From: Croceibacterium_A sp035626815
GTDB lineage: Bacteria; Pseudomonadota; Alphaproteobacteria; Sphingomonadales; Sphingomonadaceae
DNA length: 53,732 nucleotides
NCBI GenBank assembly: GCA_035626815.1
Contig: DASPMY010000053.1
Location: 1 to 53,732 of the forward strand
Reading direction: 5' to 3'
Below, piece after piece: positions 19,123 to 26,847 of the stretch (positions within the stretch are counted from its first letter, which is position 1; the number at the start of each line of letters is the position of its first letter). The position numbers and the translations under genes were made by a program. The notes under the pieces were generated by a model that did no database searches, was not told the origin of the DNA, and saw only the letters and a program-made list of their open reading frames with translations.

Positions 19123-20007
19123 TCAGGGGTAGCTGACGGTCTTGGGCTGGTCGGGCAGGGGAATGAACTCGGCCTCGTCGCCCGGCACCAGCGGGAAGCG
19201 GCCGGCGCGCCAGTCGTCCTTGGCCTGCTCGATGCGCTCGCGGCTCGAGCTGACGAAGTTCCAGTAGACGTAGCGCTTGCTCGGGAACGCCTCGCCGCCG
19301 AGCAGCATGACCTTGCCGCCGCGCTCGCTCGACAAGGTCATCGCCTCGCCTGGCTTGAGCACGACGAGCGCATAGAGCTCGAGCGCGTGGCCGTCGACAC
19401 GGGCCTCTCCGCCCACCAGCATCACCGCGCGCTCGTCGGCCCCGGCGTCGATCGGCAGCGCGCCGGCGGGCCCGAGGTCGATCTCGGCATAGATCGTCGC
19501 GGCGTAGCAGGTGGTCGGCGCCCGCCGGCCCCATAGCTCGCCCATGATCACCCGCGCCCTCGCGCCCGTGTCCTCGACCACCGGCAGCTCGCTGACCGCC
19601 TCGAACGCGGGGTCGATCTCCTCGCGGCCGTCGGGCAGGGCGAGCCAGGTCTGCATCCCGTACATCGCCGCGCCGCCGTCGCGCTGCTCGCGCGGGCTGC
19701 GCTCGGAATGGACGATGCCGCGCCCTGCGGTCATCAGGTTGACCGTGCCCGGTGTGATCGTCGAGCACGTGCCGAGGCTGTCGCGGTGGTCGATCGCGCC
19801 TTCGAACAGCCAGGTCACCGTGGCGAGGTTGATGTGCGGGTGCGGGCGCACGTCCATGCCTTGCCCGACCTCGAGCCGCGCCGGGCCGAACTGGTCGACG
19901 AACACGAACGGCCCGACCATGCGCAGCTGCGGGCTGGGGATCGCCCGGCGCACCTGGAACCCGCCGAGGTCGTGGGTCACGGGGACGACGGTCTGGAGGA
20001 TGCTCAT
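19123..20007 (-). CDS. Pirin family protein
   Basis: 294 aa bicupin. The N-terminal cupin carries the pirin signature VRPHPHINLATVTWLFEG, HRDSLG and TAGRGIVHSER, whose His and Glu residues bind Fe or another metal. LPDGREEIDPAF and a C-terminal cupin with ELYALVVLKPGEAM follow. Pirins include quercetinases and redox-responsive regulators; the substrate here is unknown. The ATG at 20007 overlaps the BolA stop by ATGA. The pair lies divergent to the J-domain gene. Confidence 0.93.
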   Translation of the reverse strand: MSILQTVVPVTHDLGGFQVRRAIPSPQLRMVGPFVFVDQFGPARLEVGQGMDVRPHPHINLATVTWLFEGAIDHRDSLGTCSTITPGTVNLMTAGRGIVHSERSPREQRDGGAAMYGMQTWLALPDGREEIDPAFEAVSELPVVEDTGARARVIMGELWGRRAPTTCYAATIYAEIDLGPAGALPIDAGADERAVMLVGGEARVDGHALELYALVVLKPGEAMTLSSERGGKVMLLGGEAFPSKRYVYWNFVSSSRERIEQAKDDWRAGRFPLVPGDEAEFIPLPDQPKTVSYP

Positions 20008-20297
20008 GCCGCCGCCTCGCCTTTGCTTTCGCCCGGCGCGAAGGCGCGGATGGCGAGGGCGTGGACGCGATTGCCGGGAATGTCGCCGAGCGCGCGGTTG
20101 ACCAGCCGCTGGCGCTCGAGCCGGTTCTTGCCGGCGAAGGCGACGCTCTCGATGACCACGGTGAAATGCGATTCGCCGCTGCCGTCGTCGCCGGCGTGGC
20201 CGTGGTGGCGGGCACTGTCGTTGATGACCTCGAGCCGCGTCGGCAGGAACGCCTCCTGCAGCAGGATTTCGATCTCGCGTGCGACAGGTCCGCTCAT
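20004..20297 (-). CDS. bolA: BolA family protein
   Basis: 97 aa. KH-like BolA fold: LEVINDSARHHGH, then GESHFTVVIES, then LERQRLVNRALGDIPGNRVHALAIRAF. BolA proteins bind monothiol glutaredoxins through an Fe-S cluster and affect iron handling and cell shape. The ATG at 20297 gives the standard N-terminus (MSGPVAREIEILLQEAF); the frame is open further upstream without support. First gene of the bolA-pirin pair, 52 bp from the divergent J-domain gene. Confidence 0.93.
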   Translation of the reverse strand: MSGPVAREIEILLQEAFLPTRLEVINDSARHHGHAGDDGSGESHFTVVIESVAFAGKNRLERQRLVNRALGDIPGNRVHALAIRAFAPGESKGEAAA

Positions 20298-20349
20298 CGG
20301 TTGGCTCCGGGGCTTTTCATCGGGCTCGCGTATCACCATCCTAGAGCGA

Positions 20350-20928
20350 ATGCGCCCACAGAAATTCCATGGCCGGCACGAGGACGCCGGGCGCCCCTGC
20401 GCGGCGCCGGGATGCGCCGAGCCGGGCGAATTCCGCGCCCCCGGAGCCGTGCGCCCGAGCTCCGACGGGCCGGGCGACTGGCGCTGGCTGTGCCTCGAGC
20501 ACGTCCGCGAGTTCAACGCCGAGTACGACTGGTTCGCCGGGATGACCGCCGACGAGATCCTCGCCGCGCAGTCGCCGGTCGCCGGCTGGGCCACCGAGAC
20601 CCGCGCATTCCGCGCCGACCCCGTCGGCGTGCCGCGGTGGGCCGACTTCGACGACCCGCTCGAGGCGATCGGCGCGCGCGCCTCGGACATCCGCCGGCGC
20701 GCCGCCGGACACCAGGCCTTCGCCCGCTTCACCGCCCGCGAGCGCGACGCGCTGAACGCGATGGGGCTCGGCCCGCAGACCGACCGGCACGAGCTGCGCA
20801 AGCGCTATTCGACGCTCGTCCGCCGCTACCACCCCGACCGCAACGGCGGCGACCGCAGCCACGAGGCCGTGCTGCAGCGGGTCGTCGAGGCCTATCAGCT
20901 GCTGCGCAAGGCGGCGGCGTTCGCCTAG
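20350..20928 (+). CDS. J-domain (DnaJ-like) co-chaperone
   Basis: 192 aa. The N-terminal part has cysteine pairs CAAPGC and WLCLEHVREFN and the segment KFHGR typical of an alphaproteobacterial J-domain family. The J domain is at the C-terminus, with LGLGPQTDRHELRKRYSTL-like helix I/II and the HPD motif in RYHPDRNGG that stimulates DnaK. The ATG at 20350 fits the family start (MRPQKFHGR). In many alphaproteobacteria this gene stands between bolA and cobS; here cobS is 7.8 kb away. The stop interlocks with the DUF6356 stop (CTAG). Confidence 0.9.
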   Translation: MRPQKFHGRHEDAGRPCAAPGCAEPGEFRAPGAVRPSSDGPGDWRWLCLEHVREFNAEYDWFAGMTADEILAAQSPVAGWATETRAFRADPVGVPRWADFDDPLEAIGARASDIRRRAAGHQAFARFTARERDALNAMGLGPQTDRHELRKRYSTLVRRYHPDRNGGDRSHEAVLQRVVEAYQLLRKAAAFA

Positions 20929-21194
20929 ATCTCGTATTCGACCTGCCAGGCCGGGTCCTCGTGCGCGAGGCGCGGACCGTTGGGCTGGCGCCTGACGATC
21001 TCGGCGTAGAGCCGCTTGATCGTGGCGCTACCGGTGCGCTGGAACAGTCCGGGGACGAGCGCATGGACGAAGCAGGCGAGCGCTCCGCCCAGCATCGCCA
21101 GACCGACGCCGGCGGCGACCTCGAAATGCTCGGCGTAGCTCTCGCCGACGCTGCGCGGATGCTCGGTGAACAAGCGGGAAACCGGGTTTGCCAT
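20925..21194 (-). CDS. DUF6356-like small membrane protein
   Basis: 89 aa. LFTEHPRSVGESYAEHFEVA at the N-terminus, one hydrophobic segment (VGLAMLGGALACFVHALVPGLF), then GSATIKRLYAEIV. This matches the DUF6356 pattern as I know it; function unknown. The ATG at 21194 is chosen because the family begins with the FTEHP segment. It is last in the minus-strand run and convergent with the J-domain gene. Confidence 0.75.
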   Translation of the reverse strand: MANPVSRLFTEHPRSVGESYAEHFEVAAGVGLAMLGGALACFVHALVPGLFQRTGSATIKRLYAEIVRRQPNGPRLAHEDPAWQVEYEI

Positions 21195-21214
21195 CGGCGC
21201 AGGGTAAGCGGCGG

Positions 21215-21685
21215 CTAGCTGTCGCGCAACGCCCGCCAGCGCTCCGCGCCGTCCGCGCCGAACAGGCTGTCGAGATCGTCGCGGCCGTAGAACGCCTCGA
21301 ACGCGGGCGTGCCCCCGGACAAGTCCACCCACGGCTGCTTGCTGCGCGTGAAGATATGGACCTGCGGCGGGCAGGCATCGGTATGCTCGAGCGTGCCGAC
21401 GCGGACGAACGCGGCCTTCCGGCCCATGCCGCCGTAATGGCTCCACAGCGCGACGCGGCACGCCGGGCAGCGCACGATCTGCTGGCCGTTGCCGCTCTCG
21501 GAAGGTGTATCGACCGTCTCGGGCTCGCCGGCCAGAAGTTCGACGCGCGGCGTCTCGATCAGGCCGTTGATCACGAACGCCGAGCCGGTCTCGCGCTGGC
21601 ACGAGCGGCAGTGGCAGCAGTGCACCGCGAACGGCGAGCCGCGCAGCCGATAGCGCACCTCGCCGCAGGCGCAGCGGCCTTCCAT
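21215..21685 (-). CDS. GFA family protein (glutathione-dependent formaldehyde-activating fold)
   Basis: 156 aa zinc protein. Cysteines fit the GFA pattern: CACGEVRYRL, HCCHCRSCQRETGS and RCPACRVALWSHYG. The founding member Gfa is debated as an S-hydroxymethylglutathione synthase; most relatives have no known substrate. Extended C-terminus (RSKQPWVDLSGGTPAFEAFY). The ATG at 21685 shares one base with the GST stop upstream (TGATG), so it is co-translated with a glutathione S-transferase. Confidence 0.9.
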   Translation of the reverse strand: MEGRCACGEVRYRLRGSPFAVHCCHCRSCQRETGSAFVINGLIETPRVELLAGEPETVDTPSESGNGQQIVRCPACRVALWSHYGGMGRKAAFVRVGTLEHTDACPPQVHIFTRSKQPWVDLSGGTPAFEAFYGRDDLDSLFGADGAERWRALRDS

Positions 21686-22326
21686 CAGTTCGGTTGCGCG
21701 GCCTGCATCTCGGCGATCAGCGCGTTGTCGATCGCCTTGCCGGCCTGGTAGGCCGCGCGCGCCCGCACCCGTTCGGCATAGGCGGCGAGGCTGTCGCGCG
21801 CGGGGATGGTGCCGAACTGCAGCCCCCAGTCGACCTGCGAGCCGACGTAGACGTCGGCCATCGTGAAGCGCGGCCCGCAGACGTAGTCGCGCCCGGCGAA
21901 CCATTGGTCGAGCACCGCGATTACCCGGTCGTAGCTGCCCCAGCCGAGGCTCATCTCCTTGCGCGGATCGCCGTCGCTGTCGAACCCGTGATGGCGCGCG
22001 GTGATCGCCGCCTCGGCCGGGCCGGCGGCAAAGAACAGCATGCGGAAGTAGTCGGCCTTTTCCTCGTCGCGCGGCAGCAGCGCGGGCGCGGCCATCTCGG
22101 CGAGGTAGTGGCACACCGCCGCCGCCTCGCTCACCGGGTGGTCGTGGCCGCCGTGGTGGTGGACGATCGTCGGCAGCTTGCCCATCGGGTTCGCCGCGAG
22201 CAGCTCGGGCGGCTTGTTGTCCCACTCGACCCGCACCGGCGCGTAGTCCGCGCCGGCCTCGTGCAGCGCCCAGCGGGCGATCTGCGCGCGGCTCATCGGG
22301 TGGAAGAAGAAGGTGTACTCGGCCAT
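21685..22326 (-). CDS. Glutathione S-transferase-like protein 1
   Basis: 213 aa, thioredoxin-fold N-terminal domain (FFFHPMSRAQIARWAL, MGKLPTIV, VSEAAAVCHYLAEM) and an all-helical C-terminal domain (ADYFRMLFFAAGPAEAAI, FTMADVYVGSQVDW). The Ser in HPMSRAQ is the likely glutathione-activating residue. Start ATG at 22326 with AAGGGAACAGCC upstream. It leads a GST-GFA couplet. Promoter region at 22327-22525 contains an inverted repeat and a GAAC-N7-GAAC site. Confidence 0.88.
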   Translation of the reverse strand: MAEYTFFFHPMSRAQIARWALHEAGADYAPVRVEWDNKPPELLAANPMGKLPTIVHHHGGHDHPVSEAAAVCHYLAEMAAPALLPRDEEKADYFRMLFFAAGPAEAAITARHHGFDSDGDPRKEMSLGWGSYDRVIAVLDQWFAGRDYVCGPRFTMADVYVGSQVDWGLQFGTIPARDSLAAYAERVRARAAYQAGKAIDNALIAEMQAAQPN

Positions 22327-22358
22327 CGGCTGTTCCCTTCAGTGCAACCCTTCGCGAC

Positions 22359-22390
22359 ACACAAAACGGGGCCATTCGACCATTTTGTGT
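22359..22390. promoter_or_regulatory. Inverted repeat upstream of the GST-GFA couplet
   Basis: ACACAAAACGG (22359-22369) and CCATTTTGTGT (22380-22390) form 11-bp arms with one mismatch around a 10-nt spacer, 33 bp upstream of the GST start. The AT-rich arms stand out in this GC-rich sequence and resemble an operator. The binding factor is unknown. Confidence 0.45.
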
Positions 22391-22498
22391 CACCCCCGAA
22401 AGCACCCGAATCCGCGGCTTACGAACCACTATGCGGGGCCAGAAGATGTCACCTCGCGTCGGGCGGTCTTTCTGCGCCTCGTTCCCGTCCGCTCGATG

Positions 22499-22513
22499 GA
22501 ACAATAGGGGAAC
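22499..22513 (+). promoter_or_regulatory. GAAC-N7-GAAC direct repeat (LexA-type site)
   Basis: GAAC at 22499-22502, seven bases AATAGGG, GAAC at 22510-22513. This is the direct-repeat form known for alphaproteobacterial LexA boxes. It lies just downstream of the SRPBCC stop and 173 bp upstream of the GST start, not beside a classical SOS gene, so a chance match is possible. Confidence 0.35.
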
Positions 22514-22525
22514 AAAGGCCGTTCG

Positions 22526-22984
22526 TCAAGCCTCGCACAACGCCTTGAGCTGGTCGGCCATCGCCCCCCAGTCGGCCTCGAAGCCCATCTCGCGGTGCTG
22601 CTGCAGCGCCTCGTCGGTCCAGTGGCGCGCGCGGGCGGTGAAGCGCGTGCCGCCGCCGTCGGGCTCGATCTCCCAGGAGCCGATCATGAACGGCCCGTCC
22701 GGCGCGAACTCGCCGTCGTCGCCGAGGGTCACGGCATCGGTGGTGACGAAGCGGCGGCCCTCGTCGTAGGCGAGGTAGATGCCGTTCTGCGGCATGACCT
22801 CGCCGTCGGGCCCGTGGAAGGTCATCTGGCAGCGCCCGCCCGGGCGGCGGTCCTGGCGGTCGACCTTGGCCCGCCACGGCGCGGGGCAGAACCACTCCTC
22901 CTGGCGGTTGGCGAGAACGTCCCACACCGTCTCGGTCGGGGCGTCGATATGGCGGGTCAGGCTGAGCTCGCGGATCTCGGTCAT
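22526..22984 (-). CDS. SRPBCC (START/AHA1-like) domain protein
   Basis: 152 aa. The N-terminus LTRHIDAPTETVWDVLANR and later PGGRCQMTFHGPDG, GIYLAYDEGRRFVTTDAV, DGGGTRFTARARHWTDEA follow the AHSA1/SRPBCC layout that forms a helix-grip hydrophobic cavity. The ATG at 22984 has AAGGA 7 nt upstream; the longer frame to 23050 has no support. Such proteins are often paired with ArsR or HxlR regulators and GSTs. Ligand unknown. Confidence 0.87.
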   Translation of the reverse strand: MTEIRELSLTRHIDAPTETVWDVLANRQEEWFCPAPWRAKVDRQDRRPGGRCQMTFHGPDGEVMPQNGIYLAYDEGRRFVTTDAVTLGDDGEFAPDGPFMIGSWEIEPDGGGTRFTARARHWTDEALQQHREMGFEADWGAMADQLKALCEA

Positions 22985-22997
22985 GGTCGGTCCTTTC

Positions 22998-23678
22998 TCA
23001 ATCGCGGTCCGGTGCGCCGTACGGGAAGTAGGGGCGATAGGGCCGGGCATCGTCGACGCAGCGCACGACCTCGGGCAAGGCCAGCAGCTCGGCGCGCAGC
23101 GCGGCGAGGCGCGGACAATCGGCCGGGATCGGCTCGACCCAGTCGGCGTAGAACAGCGACGGCGCCGCGGCGCAGGTCACGAGGCTGACGTGCGGCGGCA
23201 GCGTGTTGGCGCCGAGCCACCGTTCGAGCCAGGCATAGGCCCGCCGCAGCAGCGCCTGGCCGGCGGCGACTTCCGAGGCGAGCGGCGCGTCGCGCAACCC
23301 GCCGGCGGCGGGATCGTCCCTGTCGACGAAGTGAGCCGCGATGACCCGCTGCATGTTGCCCATCACGTAGTGGTCAAACACCCGGTCGAGCATCCGCGCC
23401 ACGACCGCCTCGGCGGGATCGGCCGGGATCAGCGGGGCGGGGCCGGGGTGATGGACCGCGAGGTGCTCGACGATGCTGCTCGTCTCGACGACGATCGCGT
23501 CGCCGTCGGTCAGCACCGGGAACTGGCCCGCGGGGTGCGCCTGGCCGGTGAAGCTGTCGTACTTCGGAACCGACTGGTCGATCTCGCGGAACTCGAACGC
23601 GGTGCCGTTGGCGTAAAGCGCGATCAGCGCCTTCCACGTGTACGACGAGAACGGGTGGCCGTAGAGCGCGAGCGTCAT
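22998..23678 (-). CDS. Glutathione S-transferase-like protein 2
   Basis: 226 aa. N-terminal thioredoxin fold: LYGHPFSSYTWKALIALY, HPAGQFPVLTDGD, ETSSIVEHL (the glutathione-contacting E-S pair). C-terminal helical domain from about 90 on. The FSSY segment puts a Ser at the usual active position. It precedes the SRPBCC gene by 13 nt, so the two are one transcript. Substrate unknown. Confidence 0.87.
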   Translation of the reverse strand: MTLALYGHPFSSYTWKALIALYANGTAFEFREIDQSVPKYDSFTGQAHPAGQFPVLTDGDAIVVETSSIVEHLAVHHPGPAPLIPADPAEAVVARMLDRVFDHYVMGNMQRVIAAHFVDRDDPAAGGLRDAPLASEVAAGQALLRRAYAWLERWLGANTLPPHVSLVTCAAAPSLFYADWVEPIPADCPRLAALRAELLALPEVVRCVDDARPYRPYFPYGAPDRD

Positions 23679-23718
23679 TCCCCCTCCTTCGACATGGCGA
23701 GCCTAGCGAAGCAATGCA

Positions 23719-24387
23719 TCACCAGGAGCCCTCCTTGATCTGCTGGCGGCGGCGCAACTCGCGGTCGCTCGGCTCGTCCGGCCCGAAGCTGCCGGTGGGA
23801 ACCTCGCCCGCCGGCTCGTAGCTCGCGACGATGACGCCCTGGCTCGACACGAAGTGATCGACCAGCTTCATCGCGCCCGGTGCCTGCGAGCCGTCGAAGA
23901 TGCGCTTGCCCGGGCCGAGCACGACCGGGAAGGTCAGCAGCACCAGCCGGTCGATCAGCCCGGCCGCCAGCAGCGGGGGGTACAGCGTGCTGCTGCCCTG
24001 GATGAGCAGGTCGCGGCCCTCGGAGCGCTTGAGCCCGGCGACCGCGGCGGCCGCCGTGCCACCCGACAGCTTGTGGCTGTTCCGCCATTCGAGCGGCTCC
24101 TCGCCATGCGTGAGGACGTACTTGTCGATCCGCTCGAACTTGGCGCCGATCGGGTCGTCCTGGTGGTAAGGCCAGTACGCCGCGAAGATGTCGTAGGTCC
24201 GCTTGCCGAGCAGCAGGTCGTAGTCGCCCATGATCAGCTTTTCGAACGCCCCCATGTCCTCGGCCCAGAACGGCGCCACCCAGCCGCCGAAGCGGAAGCC
24301 GCCGGTCGGATCCTCCTCGGGCCCGCCGGGAGCCTGCATGACTCCGTCGAGCGAGACGAACACGGCACCCGTGAGCTTGCGTGGCAT
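23719..24387 (-). CDS. RibD C-terminal/dihydrofolate-reductase-fold protein
   Basis: 222 aa. Starts PRKLTGAVFVSLDGVMQAPGG, a hallmark of the RibD_C 'dihydrofolate reductase family', then LLLGKRTYDIFAAYWP, GGTAAAAVAGLKRSEGRDLL with IQGSSTLYPPLLAAGLIDRL (NADPH-binding region) and PVVLGPGKRIF. It is a likely NAD(P)H reductase of unknown substrate, not true DHFR. The ATG at 24387 has GGAGGGACC upstream. Forty nt from the GST 2 gene, same strand. Confidence 0.88.
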   Translation of the reverse strand: MPRKLTGAVFVSLDGVMQAPGGPEEDPTGGFRFGGWVAPFWAEDMGAFEKLIMGDYDLLLGKRTYDIFAAYWPYHQDDPIGAKFERIDKYVLTHGEEPLEWRNSHKLSGGTAAAAVAGLKRSEGRDLLIQGSSTLYPPLLAAGLIDRLVLLTFPVVLGPGKRIFDGSQAPGAMKLVDHFVSSQGVIVASYEPAGEVPTGSFGPDEPSDRELRRRQQIKEGSW

Positions 24388-24403
24388 GGTCCCTCCATTC
24401 GCT

Positions 24404-24490
24404 TCCCCTCCCGCTGGCGGGAGGGATTAGGGGTGGGTGTGTGAGGATGCGACCGGATCACCCCCGGCCCCTCCCGCAAGCGGGAGGGGA
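24404..24490. repeat. REP-like double hairpin
   Basis: Two near-identical hairpins 42 bp apart: stem 24406-24414 with 24417-24425 and stem 24468-24477 with 24480-24489 (loop AA), both built on CCCTCCCGC / GCGGGAGGG. The whole unit fills the gap between the VOC gene stop (24496) and the start of the RibD-like gene (24387). Typical of dispersed repetitive extragenic palindromes of sphingomonads; it could end or stabilise transcripts. Confidence 0.8.
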
Positions 24491-24495
24491 GATGT

Positions 24496-24993
24496 TCAAG
24501 CCTGCGCCGGCGCACCGGCCGCGGCGGCCTCGAGCGCGGCGACGTCGATCTTCTTCATCGTCATCATCGCCTCGAACACCCGCCGGGAGGCGGCCTTGTC
24601 GGGGTTGTCCATGTTCTCGGCGAGGATGCGCGGGGTGATCTGCCAGCTGACGCCCCACTTGTCCTTGCACCAGCCGCACATCGATTCCTGCCCGCCGTTG
24701 CCGACGATCGCGTTCCAGTAGCGGTCGGTCTCGGCCTGGTCCTCGGTCACCACGACGAACGAGAACGCCTCGCTCTGCCGGAAGTGCGGGCCGCCGTTGA
24801 GGCCCATCACCCGGATGCCCATCACCGTGAAGTCGACGACGAGCGGATCGCCTTCCTTCGCCGAGGGATTGTCGGCCGGCGAGCGATGCACGGTGCCGAC
24901 CGAGCTGTTGGGGAACGTCGCGGCATAGAAGCGCGCGGCGGCCTCGGCGTCGTTCTCGAACCACAGGCAGATCTGTCCGGTCGCGTCGGTCAT
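24496..24993 (-). CDS. VOC (PhnB-like) family protein
   Basis: 165 aa. CLWFENDAEAAARFYAATFP at the start, VVDFTVMGIRVMGLNGGPHF, then AETDRYWNAIVGNGGQES, CGWCKDKWGVSWQITP: the 3-demethylubiquinone-9 3-methyltransferase-like/PhnB subfamily of vicinal-oxygen-chelate proteins. The ATG at 24993 is chosen for its AGGAG 7 nt upstream; an ATG at 24999 overlaps the upstream stop (ATGA) but lies too close to that site. The C-terminal Ala-rich tail is variable. Function unknown. Confidence 0.86.
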   Translation of the reverse strand: MTDATGQICLWFENDAEAAARFYAATFPNSSVGTVHRSPADNPSAKEGDPLVVDFTVMGIRVMGLNGGPHFRQSEAFSFVVVTEDQAETDRYWNAIVGNGGQESMCGWCKDKWGVSWQITPRILAENMDNPDKAASRRVFEAMMTMKKIDVAALEAAAAGAPAQA

Positions 24994-24995
24994 GG

Positions 24996-25787
24996 TCATG
25001 CTCCTCTCGGGCCGCAGAAGCCGACCGGCGCGCCGACCGGGTCGGCCGCGGCGAAGATGAAATCCCCGCCCGGCACTTGGTGTATTTCGTAATGGACGGT
25101 GCCGCCGTTGGCTTCGGCGGCCGATTGCGCGGCGTCGATGTCCTCGACCCCGAAATACGGCATCCAGCCGAGCTGCATGTAGTCCGCCATGTACGGGTTG
25201 ATCGCGCCGATCTGCCGGCCGCCGGACTCGATGAAGCGATACAGGCCGCGGTCGCCCATCGGCATCGCGTTGTCGGCGGTCCAGCCGAGCAGCGCGGTGT
25301 AGAACCCGGTCGCGCCGGGCTCGTCGGTCGTCTCGAGCTCGTTCCACCAGCAGTGGCCCGGCGTGCCCGGCTGGAACACGTCGCTCTGCGCGGCGGGCTG
25401 GCCGGGCGGAGGAACCGGCGCCATCAGGTAGAACGGCGCGCCCTGCGGGTCGCCGAGCATCGCCATCGTGCCCTGCGGCATCGTCATCGAGGGCAGCCAC
25501 ACGCGCGCGCCGAGGCCGCTGGCCGTCGCCACCGCGGCGCCGACGTCGTCGACGTCGAAGTACGGGATCCACCCGGCGCGCCCGCCGCTCATCTGCATCT
25601 CGTCCGTCAGCTGGATCGCCCCGCCGGCGAAGCCGCCGTCGGCGCGGCCGATCATCCAGTACGGATGCCCGCTCGGGGTCTCGGTCGCCTGGTGCTGGAT
25701 GTCCCAGCCGAGCGTCGCCCGGTAGAACGGGGCGGCCGCCGCCGGGTCCGGCGTCATCAGCTCATACCAGATCGGGCGGCCGGGCAC
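24996..25787 (-). CDS. Two-domain VOC (glyoxalase-like) protein
   Basis: 263 aa made of two VOC modules: the first begins GRPIWYELMTPDPAAAAPFYRA (about 4-25), the second CWWNELETTDEPGATGFYTA (about 133-155). Each contains the babbab fold signatures (AGWIPYFDVDDVGAAV and LGWMPYFGVEDIDAAQ). No glyoxalase I metal ligand set is obvious. The start is GTG at 25787, just after the DUF1428 stop, chosen because the family begins at GxPIWYEL; AGGGG lies about 11 nt upstream. Confidence 0.86.
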   Translation of the reverse strand: MPGRPIWYELMTPDPAAAAPFYRATLGWDIQHQATETPSGHPYWMIGRADGGFAGGAIQLTDEMQMSGGRAGWIPYFDVDDVGAAVATASGLGARVWLPSMTMPQGTMAMLGDPQGAPFYLMAPVPPPGQPAAQSDVFQPGTPGHCWWNELETTDEPGATGFYTALLGWTADNAMPMGDRGLYRFIESGGRQIGAINPYMADYMQLGWMPYFGVEDIDAAQSAAEANGGTVHYEIHQVPGGDFIFAAADPVGAPVGFCGPRGA

Positions 25788-25789
25788 CG

Positions 25790-26149
25790 TCAGCGGCCCC
25801 TGACCACGAGCGGCTCGAACCCGCCGTAGACCATGCGCTTGCCGTCGAACGGCATGTTGTCCATGTCCATCTCCTGCATCCGCGGGTCGGACATCATCTT
25901 CTCGTGGCCGGCGTCGCAGGTCGCCTTGTCGGGCCAGATGACCCACGAGAACACCACCTTCTCGCCCTCGGCGAGGTCGACCGAGCGGCGGAAGTCGGTG
26001 TGCTTGCCGTCGGGCACGTCGGCTTCCCAGCACTCGACGTGCTCGGTGGCGCCGTAGCTCTGGGCGATCGGCCAGAACTTCTCGGCCACCGCGCGATAGG
26101 CGTCCTGCTTGTCGGCGGGGACGGGCACGATGAATCCCTGGACGTACAT
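25790..26149 (-). CDS. DUF1428 family protein
   Basis: 119 aa. MYVQGFIVPVPADKQDAYR, GATEHVECWEADVPDGKHTDF, VVFSWVIWPDKATCDAGHEK and PFDGKRMVYGGFEPLV are diagnostic of DUF1428 (YbaA-like, alpha-beta barrel dimer). Function not known. ATG at 26149 preceded by GGAGAGAG. Two nt separate its stop from the GTG of the two-domain VOC gene, so the genes are one operon. Confidence 0.9.
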   Translation of the reverse strand: MYVQGFIVPVPADKQDAYRAVAEKFWPIAQSYGATEHVECWEADVPDGKHTDFRRSVDLAEGEKVVFSWVIWPDKATCDAGHEKMMSDPRMQEMDMDNMPFDGKRMVYGGFEPLVVRGR

Positions 26150-26160
26150 GGTCTCTCTCC

Positions 26161-26820
26161 TCAGGCGGGTTCGGGGGTGAAGTCGGCGTGCTGCGCGTCG
26201 AGCGCGCGCCGGTAGGCGGGGCGCGCCTCGCCGCGCGCCTTGTAGGCGGCCAGCGCGGGGTACTCGGCGACGACATCGGTGTGGCGCAGGATGTTCAGCA
26301 CCGTGACCATGGCGATGTCGGCGACCGAGAAGCGGCCGGCGAGCCAGTCCCTTCCGGCAAGCGCGTCGCTCACCCGAGCGAGCCTTTGCCGGCACAGGCC
26401 CAGCGCCGCCTCGCGCGCGCCCGGGGTCCACGGCTCGTCCTTGTGGCGAAGGTCGTAGGTGGTGATGCGCTGGACGATCGGCTCGACGCTGTTGAGCGCC
26501 GAGAACAGCCACGCGATCGCCGTCCAGCGGTCCTGGCCCGCGGGCGGCAGCAGCCGCTCGTCCTGCTCGCCGAGGTAGAGCAGGATGGCGCCGGTCTCGA
26601 AGATCTGCAGGTCGCCGTCGGTGAAGGCCGGGACCTGGTCGAACGGCTGGCGGGCGAGGTACTCCTCGGGCCGCGGCGCGCGCGCGTTAAGCAGCTCCGT
26701 GGCGTAAGGCCGGCCGATTTCCTCGAGCGCCCAGCGGACGCGCAAGTCGCGCACCAGGCCGCGGGCGAACTCGGGGACCCACGCGAACGCGGTGACGACG
26801 GGGCGGGGCGTTTCGGTCAT
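26161..26820 (-). CDS. Glutathione S-transferase-like protein 3
   Basis: 219 aa. N-terminal domain: RDLRVRWALEEIGRPYATELL, QPFDQVPAFTDGDLQIFETGAILLYLGE (reported in parts), with cis-Pro in QVPAF and the E-T-G contact. C-terminal helices include LARVSDALAGRDWLAGRFSVADIAMV, with the N-capping box SVADI of the GST fold. Eleven nt upstream of DUF1428, same strand. Substrate unknown. Confidence 0.88.
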   Translation of the reverse strand: MTETPRPVVTAFAWVPEFARGLVRDLRVRWALEEIGRPYATELLNARAPRPEEYLARQPFDQVPAFTDGDLQIFETGAILLYLGEQDERLLPPAGQDRWTAIAWLFSALNSVEPIVQRITTYDLRHKDEPWTPGAREAALGLCRQRLARVSDALAGRDWLAGRFSVADIAMVTVLNILRHTDVVAEYPALAAYKARGEARPAYRRALDAQHADFTPEPA

Positions 26821-26847
26821 TGTCGATTCCTCTGCTTGCGCGGCGGT

